From Enterobacter asburiae (GTDB lineage: Bacteria > Pseudomonadota > Gammaproteobacteria > Enterobacterales > Enterobacteriaceae): a stretch of DNA of 64,000 nt. The position numbers and the translations under genes are program-made. Positions 16,059 to 24,774 of this stretch are shown in pieces. The notes under the pieces were generated by a model. That model did no database searches. It had not been told where the DNA came from and was given only the letters and a program-made list of their open reading frames with translations. The stretch covers positions 124,001 through 188,000 of the forward strand of contig NZ_CP102247.1 of the NCBI RefSeq assembly GCF_024599655.1, read 5' to 3'. The first letter of the stretch is position 1. Each line of letters starts with the position of its first letter.

Positions 16059-16979
16059 TCACTCTTGTCGGATGTGATGAATCCGCCATGCGATATCCCG
16101 CACAACATCTCGCGCTGATTGGCTAATTCCACCAAGCTGGAAGAAGCCATGTATTACTCCCAGCCATCGCTGAGCGGTACACGTCACTCCTTGCTCCGTG
16201 AGGCGTTGAAACAGCGCCTCTCCTTCATCGCATAACGGATCGTACTCAGCGGTAACGATATGGACAGCTGGCAGGCCGCTGAAGTCTTCTCGCCACAGCG
16301 GGCTAACCTCAGGATGCTTACAGTCGGCTCCAGCCAGATATATTTCATAGCCGCTCAGCAGGGTATCGCGAGTAATTACGTAATCCATGCCGTTGAGGGT
16401 ATAGCTTTCAAAACTGGCCGTGGCGTCGAGCATGGGGTAGATAAGAATAAGCTGTACAGGTTGCCAGAGCCCTTTAGCCTTAAGCCGCAGCGCCGTCACA
16501 AGCGCCAGGTGTCCCCCCGCGCTGTCTCCACAGAGAGTGATCTGATTCCTATCCACGCCCAATTTGTCTGCATACTTCCAGATCAAATCCGCACCTTTTT
16601 CGGCATCGTCATGTGCGGCGGGGAAGGTATGCTCCGGCGCCAGCCTGTACTGAACCGCAATCATCCGGCAATTGCCGTAACAGGCTAACTGGCGGAGTTG
16701 GTTATCATGGGTATCAAAGCCGCCGCTGATGAAGCATCCGCCGTGATAGTAGATGGCTGCAGGCAATATTTCAGGGGTATTAAGAGGTGAAAATACCCGA
16801 ATGGTAAGGCCCTCAAGCACTAGCGTCTCCACCTGAACGCGCGTTTCTGTCTTCCCGGCAAGCCCCGTGCTGGCAATGTACCCTGCTCGTCGTACCTCAA
16901 TGGTCTGTCGACGTGACAAAGGCCGGCCTGCTGCGATAAACCCCTGAACCAGCTGCGCAATACCCTGTTCCAGTGCCAT
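16059..16979 (-). CDS. Alpha/beta hydrolase, hormone-sensitive-lipase (esterase IV) family
   Basis: A 306-residue cytoplasmic esterase/lipase-like enzyme. The oxyanion motif reads HGGC rather than the common HGGG (residues about 80-83). The nucleophile elbow is GDSAGGH, the acid Asp is in AEYDPLCDE and the His in GVIHGFFQL, so the catalytic triad is complete. Substrate unknown. It is convergent with fabY with only eight bases between, and is absent from the fabY-fdhE gap in E. coli K-12. AAGGGAA precedes the ATG, and a strong LexA-type box lies 14 bases before it (16993-17012), so induction by DNA damage is possible. Confidence 0.88.
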   Translation of the reverse strand: MALEQGIAQLVQGFIAAGRPLSRRQTIEVRRAGYIASTGLAGKTETRVQVETLVLEGLTIRVFSPLNTPEILPAAIYYHGGCFISGGFDTHDNQLRQLACYGNCRMIAVQYRLAPEHTFPAAHDDAEKGADLIWKYADKLGVDRNQITLCGDSAGGHLALVTALRLKAKGLWQPVQLILIYPMLDATASFESYTLNGMDYVITRDTLLSGYEIYLAGADCKHPEVSPLWREDFSGLPAVHIVTAEYDPLCDEGEALFQRLTEQGVTCTAQRWLGVIHGFFQLGGISQSARDVVRDIAWRIHHIRQE

Positions 16980-16992
16980 GAAAATTCCCTTT

Positions 16993-17012
16993 AACTGTAT
17001 GGATATACAGTT
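16993..17012. promoter_or_regulatory. LexA (SOS) box candidate
   Basis: AACTGTATGGATATACAGTT is a perfect inverted repeat with eight-base arms and contains CTGT-N8-ACAG, the invariant core of enterobacterial LexA operators; the central eight bases differ from (AT)4 at two positions. On the minus strand a TTGAAT/TGTATA promoter with an 18-base spacer would place the -10 inside the box, driving the hydrolase. A 24-codon ORF (17015-17089) begins just to the right on the plus strand, so the other direction cannot be excluded. Confidence 0.6.
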
Positions 17013-17351
17013 TTATGACCTGGTTTGATTCAAAAGAAAACAAGAATATTGTCGAGGACAAAAAACCGGAAAGCGGCCCGCAAAGGTGAGTCATGTTTTT
17101 ATTATCTGCTTCAGCCACACCTGTAAAGCGTATGCCTTGCCTGGAAATAATCAGGGATGAAATAGTCAGGGGGGATATGAGTTCTTTGGCGGGCCCTGAT
17201 ATGGGCAGAATACTTATCGGTACATCTGATGTCGTGATTCTACGGCTGGATAATCTCAGGCACGAAAGACTTTTCGGGCATCACCGGGGTCGTTTCACCT
17301 TACCAGCTGTAGGCCGGGCAAGCTCGCGCCGCCCGGCACTGTCAGAGGAAA
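17013..17351. other. Gap between the hydrolase gene and fdhE
   Basis: Contains a 24-codon plus-strand ORF starting MTWFDSKE (17015-17089) without a ribosome site, then a longer plus-strand frame from 17093 that starts after AAGGTGAG but runs through a REP element and resembles nothing known. I see no convincing gene. The gap ends with a REP-type palindrome. Confidence 0.5.
17309..17338. repeat. REP-type palindrome
   Basis: GTAGGCCGGGC, AAGCTCGCGCC, GCCCGGC: another variant of the REP palindrome, just after the fdhE stop codon. Confidence 0.7.
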
Positions 17352-18281
17352 TTACTCCCCTTCACCCGGGAACAGGAACGGGTTGATCGAGCTGCGGGCA
17401 AAGCCCTCCTGCTCCATCTTCGCGTCCAGAATCAGCGAGGCGAGATCGTCGGCCACCGCTTCGACTTTCGGGTCTTTTTCCTGATACAGAATCTTCAGGT
17501 AGGTCCCGCAGTCGCCGCAGCTTTCCGCTTTCACCGCCGCTTCTTCATTTTCCAGCGACCAGTAGTTCAGATCGCGGGTCTGCTCGCAGTTGCTGCACTT
17601 GATGCGCACCACGTGCCACTCGGTTTCACACAGGTTGCAGTGCAGGTAGCGCAGCCCCTGAGTGGTGCCGATTTGCACCATGCTCGATACCGGCATGGAG
17701 CCGCAGACCGGGCAGAACTGGCGCGCTTCACCGTATTCGGCGCGGGCTTTGCCAGGGATCAGGCTGGCCATTTGCGCCCAGTAGAGCGACAGCGCAGCCC
17801 AGATAAATGGCGCTTTATCGCTGCTGACCAGAGAGAAGTCAGAGGCAAACAGCGCGCTCGCCATCTCTTCCAGCTCCAGGTCAGAGGCTTTTTCCAGATT
17901 CTCAATGACCGCCAGCGCGGTGCCGCTCATCTCCGGCTTCAGCTCGGCAATCAGCGAATGCAGCAGCTTTTGCCAGTGCTTGTCGCGCGGGAGGACGTGA
18001 ATGTCCAGCGGCGGCTTGCCCTGCGCGTTGGCTTCTTTGATGCGCGCGGTCAGATCCATTTGCAGCGGGTGGTCGTACAGCACCACTTCCTGCGCGTGGG
18101 CAACCAGCGCGGCAAAGCGCAGAAAATCACCCAGCGGGTTGTTCTCTGCCAGCTCGCGCAGACGCTCTGCGCGGCGGTTGTAGAGGTTCTTGAGTCTGGG
18201 GAATAACAACGGCGGAATATAATCCGCCGTGCGTTTCTCGCTCGACCCCAGCTCATCTTGCGGGATTATGCGAATACTCAT
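17352..18281 (-). CDS. fdhE: Formate dehydrogenase accessory protein FdhE
   Basis: Rubredoxin-like protein needed to activate the membrane formate dehydrogenases FdnGHI and FdoGHI; it binds the catalytic subunits before Tat export. Its 309 residues equal the E. coli length. Cys pairs that bind iron are visible: CPVC (about residue 185), CNLC, CSNC and CGDC. The start ATG overlaps the fdoI stop by four bases, giving the operon fdoG-fdoH-fdoI-fdhE. Confidence 0.98.
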   Translation of the reverse strand: MSIRIIPQDELGSSEKRTADYIPPLLFPRLKNLYNRRAERLRELAENNPLGDFLRFAALVAHAQEVVLYDHPLQMDLTARIKEANAQGKPPLDIHVLPRDKHWQKLLHSLIAELKPEMSGTALAVIENLEKASDLELEEMASALFASDFSLVSSDKAPFIWAALSLYWAQMASLIPGKARAEYGEARQFCPVCGSMPVSSMVQIGTTQGLRYLHCNLCETEWHVVRIKCSNCEQTRDLNYWSLENEEAAVKAESCGDCGTYLKILYQEKDPKVEAVADDLASLILDAKMEQEGFARSSINPFLFPGEGE

Positions 18282-18913
18282 TCAGATGACTTTTCCTGTT
18301 TCTGGCGGACCTCTCGGTACCAGCGCGGGTGATGTTTCTTCGCCCACGTACTGGTTACCCATCCTTCCACCATCGCGGTAATGGTGCCTTTCACCCAGAG
18401 GGCGGCGTAGATATGCACCATGATAACCACAATTAACGCCACTGCGGCAAATGAATGCAACATCAGCGCGAATCGGATCACCGGGATTGAGAAAGCAGGC
18501 GCAAAGTACGGACGCCAGATGATCACGCCGCTTACCAGCAACAGGACCAGGAAGATAATCGCCGCCCAGAATACGCATTTCTGGCCGAAGTTATAACGCC
18601 CGGTATCACCCACTTCCTCGTTGACGACGATCTTACGAATATTCTTCGCCCAAAAGATATCATCCCGATTGATTAGGTTATGGTGCCAGTAGCGGAAAAA
18701 CATGATGATAAACGACGCGAACATGATGACACCCACAAACGGGTGCAGAATACGCGCCAGCTGTGGTGTCCCCATGATCTGCATCAGCCAGTTGAAGGAT
18801 GGGAAGAAGAACCCCAGCCCGCTTATCGCCGCCAGCATGAAGCAGAAGGCGGTGACCCAGTGGTTGATGCGTTCCGGCGCGGTGTAGCGCACGATGGTGT
18901 CACGTTTTCTCAT
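18278..18913 (-). CDS. fdoI: Formate dehydrogenase-O cytochrome b556 subunit FdoI
   Basis: Membrane subunit with four predicted helices that carries two b haems and passes electrons from FdoH to the quinone pool. Its 211 residues match E. coli. Conserved haem-binding His candidates occur in ERINHWVTAF, LHPFVGVIMF and VVIMVHIYAALW. Start overlaps fdoH stop and stop overlaps fdhE start (ATGA at both ends). Confidence 0.98.
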   Translation of the reverse strand: MRKRDTIVRYTAPERINHWVTAFCFMLAAISGLGFFFPSFNWLMQIMGTPQLARILHPFVGVIMFASFIIMFFRYWHHNLINRDDIFWAKNIRKIVVNEEVGDTGRYNFGQKCVFWAAIIFLVLLLVSGVIIWRPYFAPAFSIPVIRFALMLHSFAAVALIVVIMVHIYAALWVKGTITAMVEGWVTSTWAKKHHPRWYREVRQKQEKSSE

Positions 18914-19812
18914 TTGCGCACCTCGTCTTTCTCTTCATGCAGGTTGTCGTCTTCCTCTTCCGCGCGGTTCGGACCAACGCCGACGTAGTGGAAGATGCTC
19001 GCTGCGAAGGTGGCAGCAAAACCGACCGCTGCCAGCGGTTTCCAGATGCCTTTCCAGAACTTCACGGTGGCGCTGATTTCCGGGTTCTCCGGCAGGCCGT
19101 GATACAGGTTCGGCTTGTCGGCGTGGTGCAGCACGTACATCACGTGCGTACCGCCAACTCCGGCCGGATCGTACAGGCCCGCGTTGTCGTAACCACGTGT
19201 TTTCAGCTCGCCCACGCGCTCTGCCGCCAGCGTTTTCATATCCTCTTTGGAGCCAAAGTGGATAGCGCCGGTTGGGCAGGTCTTCACGCACGCTGGCTCC
19301 TGGCCGACGGTGACGCGGTCAACGCACAGCGTGCATTTGTAGACGCGGTTGTCTTCCGGGTTCAGGCGCGGTACGTCGAACGGACAGCCCGCGATGCAGT
19401 AGCCACAGCCGATGCACTGTTCGGACTGGAAGTCGACGATGCCGTTGGCATACTGAATGATAGCCCCTTCTGACGGACATGCCTTCAGGCAGCCCGGATC
19501 CGCACAGTGCATACAGCCGTCTTTGCGGATAAGCCATTCCAGTTTGTCGTTCTGCTCCACTTCCGAGAAACGCATCACCGTCCAGGACTTGGCGGTCAGG
19601 TCCGCCGGGTTGTCATACACCCCGACGTTGTGACCCACTTCGTCACGCAGATCGTTCCACTCCGAGCACGCCACCTGACAGGCTTTACAGCCGATACAGG
19701 TGGTCACGTCGATAAGCTTCGCCACTTCCTGCTGGTGGTCCCGCGCCTGAGGCGCGGGCGTGAAACTGTTTGTCGCGGAACGACGGATAATGTCTTGAGA
19801 TTGATAAGCCAT
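18910..19812 (-). CDS. fdoH: Formate dehydrogenase-O iron-sulfur subunit FdoH
   Basis: Periplasmic electron-transfer subunit with four [4Fe-4S] clusters; 300 residues as in E. coli. The cluster ligands lie in CIGCKACQVAC, CMHCADPGCLKAC, CIGCGYCIAGC and CTLCVDRV plus ACVKTC. A C-terminal helix (about residues 257-278) anchors it in the inner membrane. It has no own signal peptide and is expected to travel with FdoG by the Tat route. Twelve bases separate it from fdoG. Confidence 0.98.
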   Translation of the reverse strand: MAYQSQDIIRRSATNSFTPAPQARDHQQEVAKLIDVTTCIGCKACQVACSEWNDLRDEVGHNVGVYDNPADLTAKSWTVMRFSEVEQNDKLEWLIRKDGCMHCADPGCLKACPSEGAIIQYANGIVDFQSEQCIGCGYCIAGCPFDVPRLNPEDNRVYKCTLCVDRVTVGQEPACVKTCPTGAIHFGSKEDMKTLAAERVGELKTRGYDNAGLYDPAGVGGTHVMYVLHHADKPNLYHGLPENPEISATVKFWKGIWKPLAAVGFAATFAASIFHYVGVGPNRAEEEDDNLHEEKDEVRK

Positions 19813-19824
19813 AAGTCGTCTCCG

Positions 19825-22800
19825 TTACACCTTTTCCACGTTCACGAGGAAGGCCTTAAACTCCGGCGTCTGCGTGTTCGCATCGCCGACGAACGGCGTC
19901 AGGGTGTTCGCAATGAACCCTTTCTTCGCCACGCCCTCATAGCCCCAGTGGATCGGAATACCGATGGTATCCACCTGCTGACCGTGAACGTTCAGCGTGC
20001 GGATACGCTTGGTCACCACCGCCTTGGCTTTAATATAGCCGCGGTTAGAGGAGACCTTCACGGTATCGCCATGGGCGATGCCGAGCTTGCCCGCCAGCTT
20101 CTCGCCGATCTCTACAAACTGTTCCGGCTGCGCGATGGCGTTAAGCAGCGCGTGCTTGGTCCAGTAGTGGAAGTGCTCGGTCAGACGGTAGGTGGTACCC
20201 ACGTACGGGAACTTGTCCTTTTTACCCAGCGCTTCGAAATCGCCCTTAAAGATACGGGCTGCCGGGTTAGAGACCACGTTCGGGTGCAGCGGGTTGGTGC
20301 CCAGCGGCGTCTCAAACGGCTCGTAGTGTTCCGGGAACGGACCTTCCGCCATCTTATCGATAGCAAACAGGCGTCCCATCCCTTCAGGCTGCATGATAAA
20401 CGGCCCAACGTCGCTGCCCGGTGCGGCAGTGCTGTAGTCCGGAATATCCACGCCGCCCCATTTCGCGCCGTCCCACTTCAGAAGCTGACGCTTCGGATCC
20501 CACGGGTTGCCCTGCGGGTCAGCGGATGCGCGGTTGTAGAGGATGCGGCGGTTGAGCGGCCACGCCCATGCCCAGCCCAGCGTATTGCCGAGGCCCGACG
20601 GGTCGGCGTTATCGCGGTTGGCCATCTGGTTGCCTTTCGGCGTCCAGCTACCGGCAAAAATCCAGCAGCCGCTGGAGGTCGTGCCGTCATCGCGCAGGTG
20701 CGCGAAGGTGCTGAGCTGATCGCCTTTCTTCGCCAGCACGGTACCGGTGGCCGGGTCGATAACGTCCGCCAGCGCCTTACCGTTGCTCTCCATCGCCACT
20801 TCTTCTGGGGCAGGGTTTTCCGGCGTCGAGTAGTTCCAGGTCATGTTCAGCACCGGTTCCGGGTTCGCGCCGCCTTCTGCCGCATACATCTTACGCAGGC
20901 GTAAGAAGATGCCGGCCAGGATCTCGCCGTCGTTCATGGCGATGCCCGGGGCGTCCGCGCCTTTCCAGTGCCACTGCAGCCAGCGTCCGGAGTTGACGAT
21001 AGAACCGTTCTCTTCCGCGAAGCAGGTAGACGGCAGACGGAACACTTCGGTCTGAATCTTCGATGGATCGACGTCGTTCGATTCACCGTGGTTCTGCCAG
21101 AAGGTCGAGGTCTCGGTATTGAGCGGGTCAATCGTCACCAGGAACTTCAGCTTCGACAGCGACTCAACAACCTTGTTCTTGTTCGGGAACGAGGCAACCG
21201 GGTTAAAGCCCTGGCACAGATAGCCGTTCACTTTGCCCTGGTGCATCATCTCGAAATACTGCAGAACGTCGTAGCCTTTGTCCCACTTCGGCAGCCAGTC
21301 AAAGCCCCAGCTGTTTTCCGCCGTCGCTTTGTCGCCGAAGAAGGCTTTCATCATTGAGACGAAGAACTTCGGATAGTTGCCCCAGTAGTTCACCTGGCCT
21401 TCGAGCAGCGGTTTAGGCGTGCTGGCCGTCAGGTAGGTTTGCAGATCGGTCTGTTTCTCGCTTGGCAGGTTCATGTAACCCGGCAGGCTTTGAGACAGCA
21501 GGCCGAGGTCGGTCAGACCCTGAATGTTGGAGTGACCGCGCAGGGCGTTCACGCCGCCGCCTGCCATCCCCATGTTGCCGAGCAGGAGCTGAACCATCGC
21601 CATGGTACGGATGTTCTGCGCACCGATGGAGTGCTGCGTCCAGCCGAGGGCGTACAGGAACGATGCGGTTTTGTCTTTCGCGCTGGTTTCTGCGATCAGC
21701 TCGCACACCTTCAGGAAGTCTGCCTTCGGCGTCCCGCAGATGTTTTCGACAACCTCCGGCGTGTAGCGGGATACGTGCTCTTTCAGCAGGTTCCACACAC
21801 AGCGCGGGTGTTGCAGGGTGGTATCGCGCTTCGCAAAGCCTTTTTCATCCAGCTCGTAGTTCCAGCTGGTTTTGTCGTATTTGCGTTTTTCGGCGTCGTA
21901 ACCGCTGAACAGGCCATCTTCGAAGTGGTAATCCTCACGCACGATCAGGCTGGCGTTGGTATAGGCTTCGGTGTATTCGCGGTTATATTTTTCGTTGGTC
22001 ATCAGGTACAGCAATACGCCTGACAGGAAAGTGATGTCAGTACCTGAACGAATAGGGGTGTAGAAATCCGCCACTGACGCAGTACGCGTAAAGCGGGGAT
22101 CGATCACAATCAGTTTCGCACCGTTGTGGATTTTGGCTTCCATCGCCCAGCGGAACCCGACAGGGTGCGCTTCAGCGGCGTTACCGCCCATCACCACAAT
22201 GAGGTTGGCGTTCTTGATGTCGACCCAGTGGTTGGTCATCGCACCGCGACCAAATGTTGGAGCAAGACTTGCTACCGTTGGTCCGTGTCAGACACGCGCC
22301 TGGTTGTCGACCGCGAGCATACCGAGTGCGCGCGTAAATTTCTGGGTTAAATAGCCTGTTTCGTTGCTGGAAGCAGAGGCACACAGCATCCCGGTGGAGA
22401 GCCAGCGGTTGACCGTAACGCCGTCGGCGTTCTTCTCAACAAAGTTGGCATCGCGGTCTTCTTTAATGTGTTTTGCGATGCGGTCGAACGCCTCTTCCCA
22501 GCTGATTTGCTGCCATTTGTCGGAGCCAGGCGCGCGATATTCAGGGAATTTGAGGCGGCTTTCGGAGTGGATAAAGTCCACCAGACCGGCCCCTTTCGGG
22601 CACAATGCGCCGCGGTTGACCGGATGATCCGGGTCGCCTTCGATATGGAAAATAGACGCTTTGGCGTTTTTAGCACCGTCGCCGAGGCTATACATCAACA
22701 GCCCGCAACCGACAGAGCAGTACGTACAGGTATTACGGGTTTCACGGGTGCGCAGCAGTTTATACTGCCGCGTTTCCGCCAGCGCTACGCCGGGCGCAAA

Positions 22801-22875
22801 GCCCAGTGCCGCTGCCGTGGTGCCTGCCATACCGCCAGCGCAGATCTTAAAGAACTGCCTTCTGCTGACCTGCAT
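19825..22875 (-). CDS. fdoG: Formate dehydrogenase-O catalytic subunit FdoG, selenoprotein
   Basis: Molybdenum (bis-MGD) selenoenzyme that oxidises formate in the periplasm during aerobic or nitrate growth. The gene must be read through an in-frame TGA at codon 196 (22288-22290), giving 1016 residues as in E. coli; a stop-respecting reading would split it into two false ORFs. Residues 1-33 form a Tat signal with SRRQFFK. CTYCSVGCGLL supplies the [4Fe-4S] ligands. The residue after Sec is His (Sec-His-Gly-Pro), as in all such dehydrogenases. A SECIS-like hairpin follows the TGA. First gene of fdoGHI-fdhE and divergent from fdhD. Confidence 0.98.
22247..22290 (-). promoter_or_regulatory. Selenocysteine UGA and bacterial SECIS hairpin in fdoG
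   Basis: The TGA at 22288-22290 is followed directly by a stretch that can fold into a stem-loop around GGTAGCAAGTCTTGCTCC, close to the known E. coli fdnG/fdoG SECIS. SelB binds this hairpin to direct Sec insertion. Confidence 0.85.
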
Positions 22876-23247
22876 GGGTCACTCCTTGTTTCGACATTGC
22901 TTACATATGTAGTTTTGACTTCGCGGCTGAAGATTGACCGCAAAGGAAAAAAATTTGCGTTAATCCCTCAATTCCACGAGGGATATCATCAGAATACCAC
23001 AATGTCGGTACAGCTGTTCTAATGGCGTTAATACAAAGTGAACGTATTATCACCATGTTGATTATAAAGTGTGATATCGATCACATTAACAGCTCCGCTT
23101 GTTAAAGGGGTGTAGCGGGTGTCGGGTTGCACCCCTTCTAAATGAGTAGGAGAATGATTGTTGAAAAGTTGATCCATACTATGCGTAACGCCTGTGGATT
23201 ATGCTGCAATAGCAGGCTCACCTCCGTGGTTGTTCAGGAATACCGCT
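22876..23247. promoter_or_regulatory. fdoG/fdhD divergent promoter region
   Basis: A 372-base gap with no gene. It holds a perfect CRP-type palindrome TGTGATATCGATCACA at 23070-23085, about 195 bases upstream of fdoG and 162 bases upstream of fdhD. The start of fdhD is taken as GTG 23248, so a short in-frame extension reaching 23194 is counted as non-coding. Confidence 0.6.
23070..23085. promoter_or_regulatory. CRP site candidate between fdoG and fdhD
   Basis: TGTGATATCGATCACA matches both half-sites of TGTGA-N6-TCACA exactly and the spacer is itself palindromic. Which of the two divergent transcripts it serves cannot be read from sequence. Confidence 0.65.
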
Positions 23248-24084
23248 GTGTCTAAACAAAACCGTGCTCCCCACTCGTCACCACTGCCTGCGGGCATTGT
23301 GGAACTGTCGGTACACAGACCGCCCCACATCACCCATGCCACGCCGGATTTTCTGGCGGAAGAGGTGCCCGTTGCGCTCGTTTACAACGGTATCTCCCAC
23401 GTGGTGATGATGGCTTCGCCGAAGGATCTTGAGCTGTTCGCCATCGGTTTTTCCCTCTCGGAAGGCATCATCGACCATCCGCAGGAGATCTACGGCATGG
23501 ACGTGGTGCAGGCGTGCAACGGCCTTGAAGTGCAAATCGAACTCTCCAGCCGCCGCTTTATGGGGCTGAAAGAGCGCCGCCGTGCGCTGGCCGGCCGTAC
23601 CGGCTGCGGCGTCTGTGGCGTTGAGCAGCTCAATGATATTGGCAAACCCGTTGCGCCACTGCCGTTTACTCAGTCCTTTGATCTGGCTCACCTCGACCAT
23701 GCGCTCGAGCACCTGAACGATGTACAGCCCATCGGCCAGCTGAGCGGCTGCACGCACGCGGCGGCATGGGTGTTGCCGTCGGGCGATATTGCCGGCGGAC
23801 ATGAGGACGTTGGCCGCCACGTGGCGCTGGATAAGCTGCTCGGTCGCCGGGCGCGTGAAAGTGACGTCTGGCAGCAGGGCGCGGCGCTTGTTTCCAGCCG
23901 CGCCAGCTATGAGATGGTGCAAAAATCCGCGATGTGCGGTGTGGAAATTCTGTTTGCGGTGTCGGCGGCGACCACGCTGGCAGTAGAGGTGGCGGAGCGC
24001 TGCAACCTGACGCTGGTGGGCTTCTGCAAGCCGGGAAGGGCGACCGTTTATACCCATCCACAGCGGTTAATGGTTAATCAATAA
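23248..24084 (+). CDS. fdhD: Formate dehydrogenase sulfurtransferase FdhD
   Basis: Moves sulfur from IscS to the bis-MGD cofactor of formate dehydrogenases, which is essential for their activity. The catalytic Cys pair is in TGCGVCGVEQLND. Start set at GTG 23248 since AGGAA lies seven bases before it and the length (278 residues) then equals that of E. coli (277). The first 45 residues differ strongly from E. coli, while the rest is highly conserved. Divergent from fdoG as expected. Confidence 0.95.
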   Translation: MSKQNRAPHSSPLPAGIVELSVHRPPHITHATPDFLAEEVPVALVYNGISHVVMMASPKDLELFAIGFSLSEGIIDHPQEIYGMDVVQACNGLEVQIELSSRRFMGLKERRRALAGRTGCGVCGVEQLNDIGKPVAPLPFTQSFDLAHLDHALEHLNDVQPIGQLSGCTHAAAWVLPSGDIAGGHEDVGRHVALDKLLGRRARESDVWQQGAALVSSRASYEMVQKSAMCGVEILFAVSAATTLAVEVAERCNLTLVGFCKPGRATVYTHPQRLMVNQ

Positions 24085-24198
24085 TTTTGAATGATAATAG
24101 CAAATCCTTCCGCTTTTAGTTGTTCAGGATGAGGGCTAGTATTTATCTCATCAAGGCACGGTGCCTTACCTAAACAACTTAATGAAAGGGTTTATATT

Positions 24199-24411
24199 AT
24201 GAAAAGCATCAAAACTTTTGTCGCTGTAATCGCTCTGGCTACTTCTTTCGGTTCTTTCGCTGCACAGACCGTGACCGCAACCGCGTCAACCATTGATGGC
24301 GCAGAAGCGAAAATCGCGGCTCAGGCTCAGGAAGCCGGCGCGTCATCTTACAAAATTACCCAGGCGTTCTCAGGTAACCGCGTACACATGACCGCTGAAC
24401 TGACTAAATAA
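24199..24411 (+). CDS. DUF1471 (YdgH/BhsA/McbA-like) small periplasmic protein
   Basis: A 70-residue protein with a signal peptide (residues 1-21, cleavage near SFA-AQT) and one DUF1471 fold with the typical SSYKITQ motif near the C-terminus. Family members are small stress- or biofilm-linked envelope proteins in enteric bacteria; the precise role of this one is unknown. GAAAGGG precedes the ATG and an intrinsic terminator follows, so it is a single-gene unit. E. coli has no gene of this type here. Confidence 0.85.
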   Translation: MKSIKTFVAVIALATSFGSFAAQTVTATASTIDGAEAKIAAQAQEAGASSYKITQAFSGNRVHMTAELTK

Positions 24412-24428
24412 GCTGTCACACCGTCGAA

Positions 24429-24450
24429 AGAGCGCCCTCGGGGCGCTTTT
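24429..24450. terminator. Bidirectional terminator
   Basis: AGAGCGCC-CTCG-GGGCGCTTTTTT forms a compact hairpin with a T run. It lies between the DUF1471 gene and the convergent azlD-like gene. Confidence 0.85.
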
Positions 24451-24774
24451 TTAGTTTATGCCCGCCACGCGCAGCAGCGCGGTTACCACAGCCGCCGCTA
24501 CGATCACCACAATTAACGGCATCTTTCTCCAGGCCAGAAATACCGCAAACGCCACGCCCAGCACGCGCGCCATTCCTGCGAAATGTTCGCCTTCATAAAA
24601 CGTGGTCGCCAGCGCCACGGAAAACAGCAATACCGTTGCCGCATCTGACAGCAGCGCCTGCGAACGCTCTGACAATGCCAGCCTGCTGCCCAGTTTCGCC
24701 CCGCCAAGACGCATCAGATACGTTCCAGCAGACAAAATGGCGATGCCGAGAATAAAAAACGTCATATTTCCCAT
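24451..24774 (-). CDS. AzlD-family branched-chain amino acid exporter small subunit
   Basis: A 107-residue protein with three to four predicted helices and the AzlD motif TYLMRLGG near the N-terminus. AzlD proteins pair with AzlC-type proteins (YgaH/YgaZ in E. coli) to export branched-chain amino acids or analogues. Start overlaps the stop of the upstream gene as TAATG. Substrate not known. Confidence 0.9.
   Translation of the reverse strand: MGNMTFFILGIAILSAGTYLMRLGGAKLGSRLALSERSQALLSDAATVLLFSVALATTFYEGEHFAGMARVLGVAFAVFLAWRKMPLIVVIVAAAVVTALLRVAGIN

Noticed and set aside
17093..17386. 97-codon plus-strand ORF before fdhE
   Set aside because: Has a possible ribosome site but its 3' third is a REP palindrome and it overlaps fdhE; no family recognised.
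19507..20904. 465-codon plus-strand ORF opposite fdoG/fdoH
   Set aside because: Antisense shadow of GC-rich fdo genes; crosses the fdoH-fdoG boundary.
22239..22290. Apparent frameshift or nonsense mutation splitting fdoG
   Set aside because: The TGA is in the exact selenocysteine position with Sec-His-Gly-Pro context and a SECIS hairpin, so it is a recoded codon.
23194..23247. N-terminal extension of fdhD by 18 codons
   Set aside because: No ribosome site at the upstream start; the GTG at 23248 has AGGAA at good spacing and gives the family length.
24100..24198. Possible small RNA before the DUF1471 gene
   Set aside because: No terminator or conserved hairpin; it is the ordinary promoter and leader of that gene.
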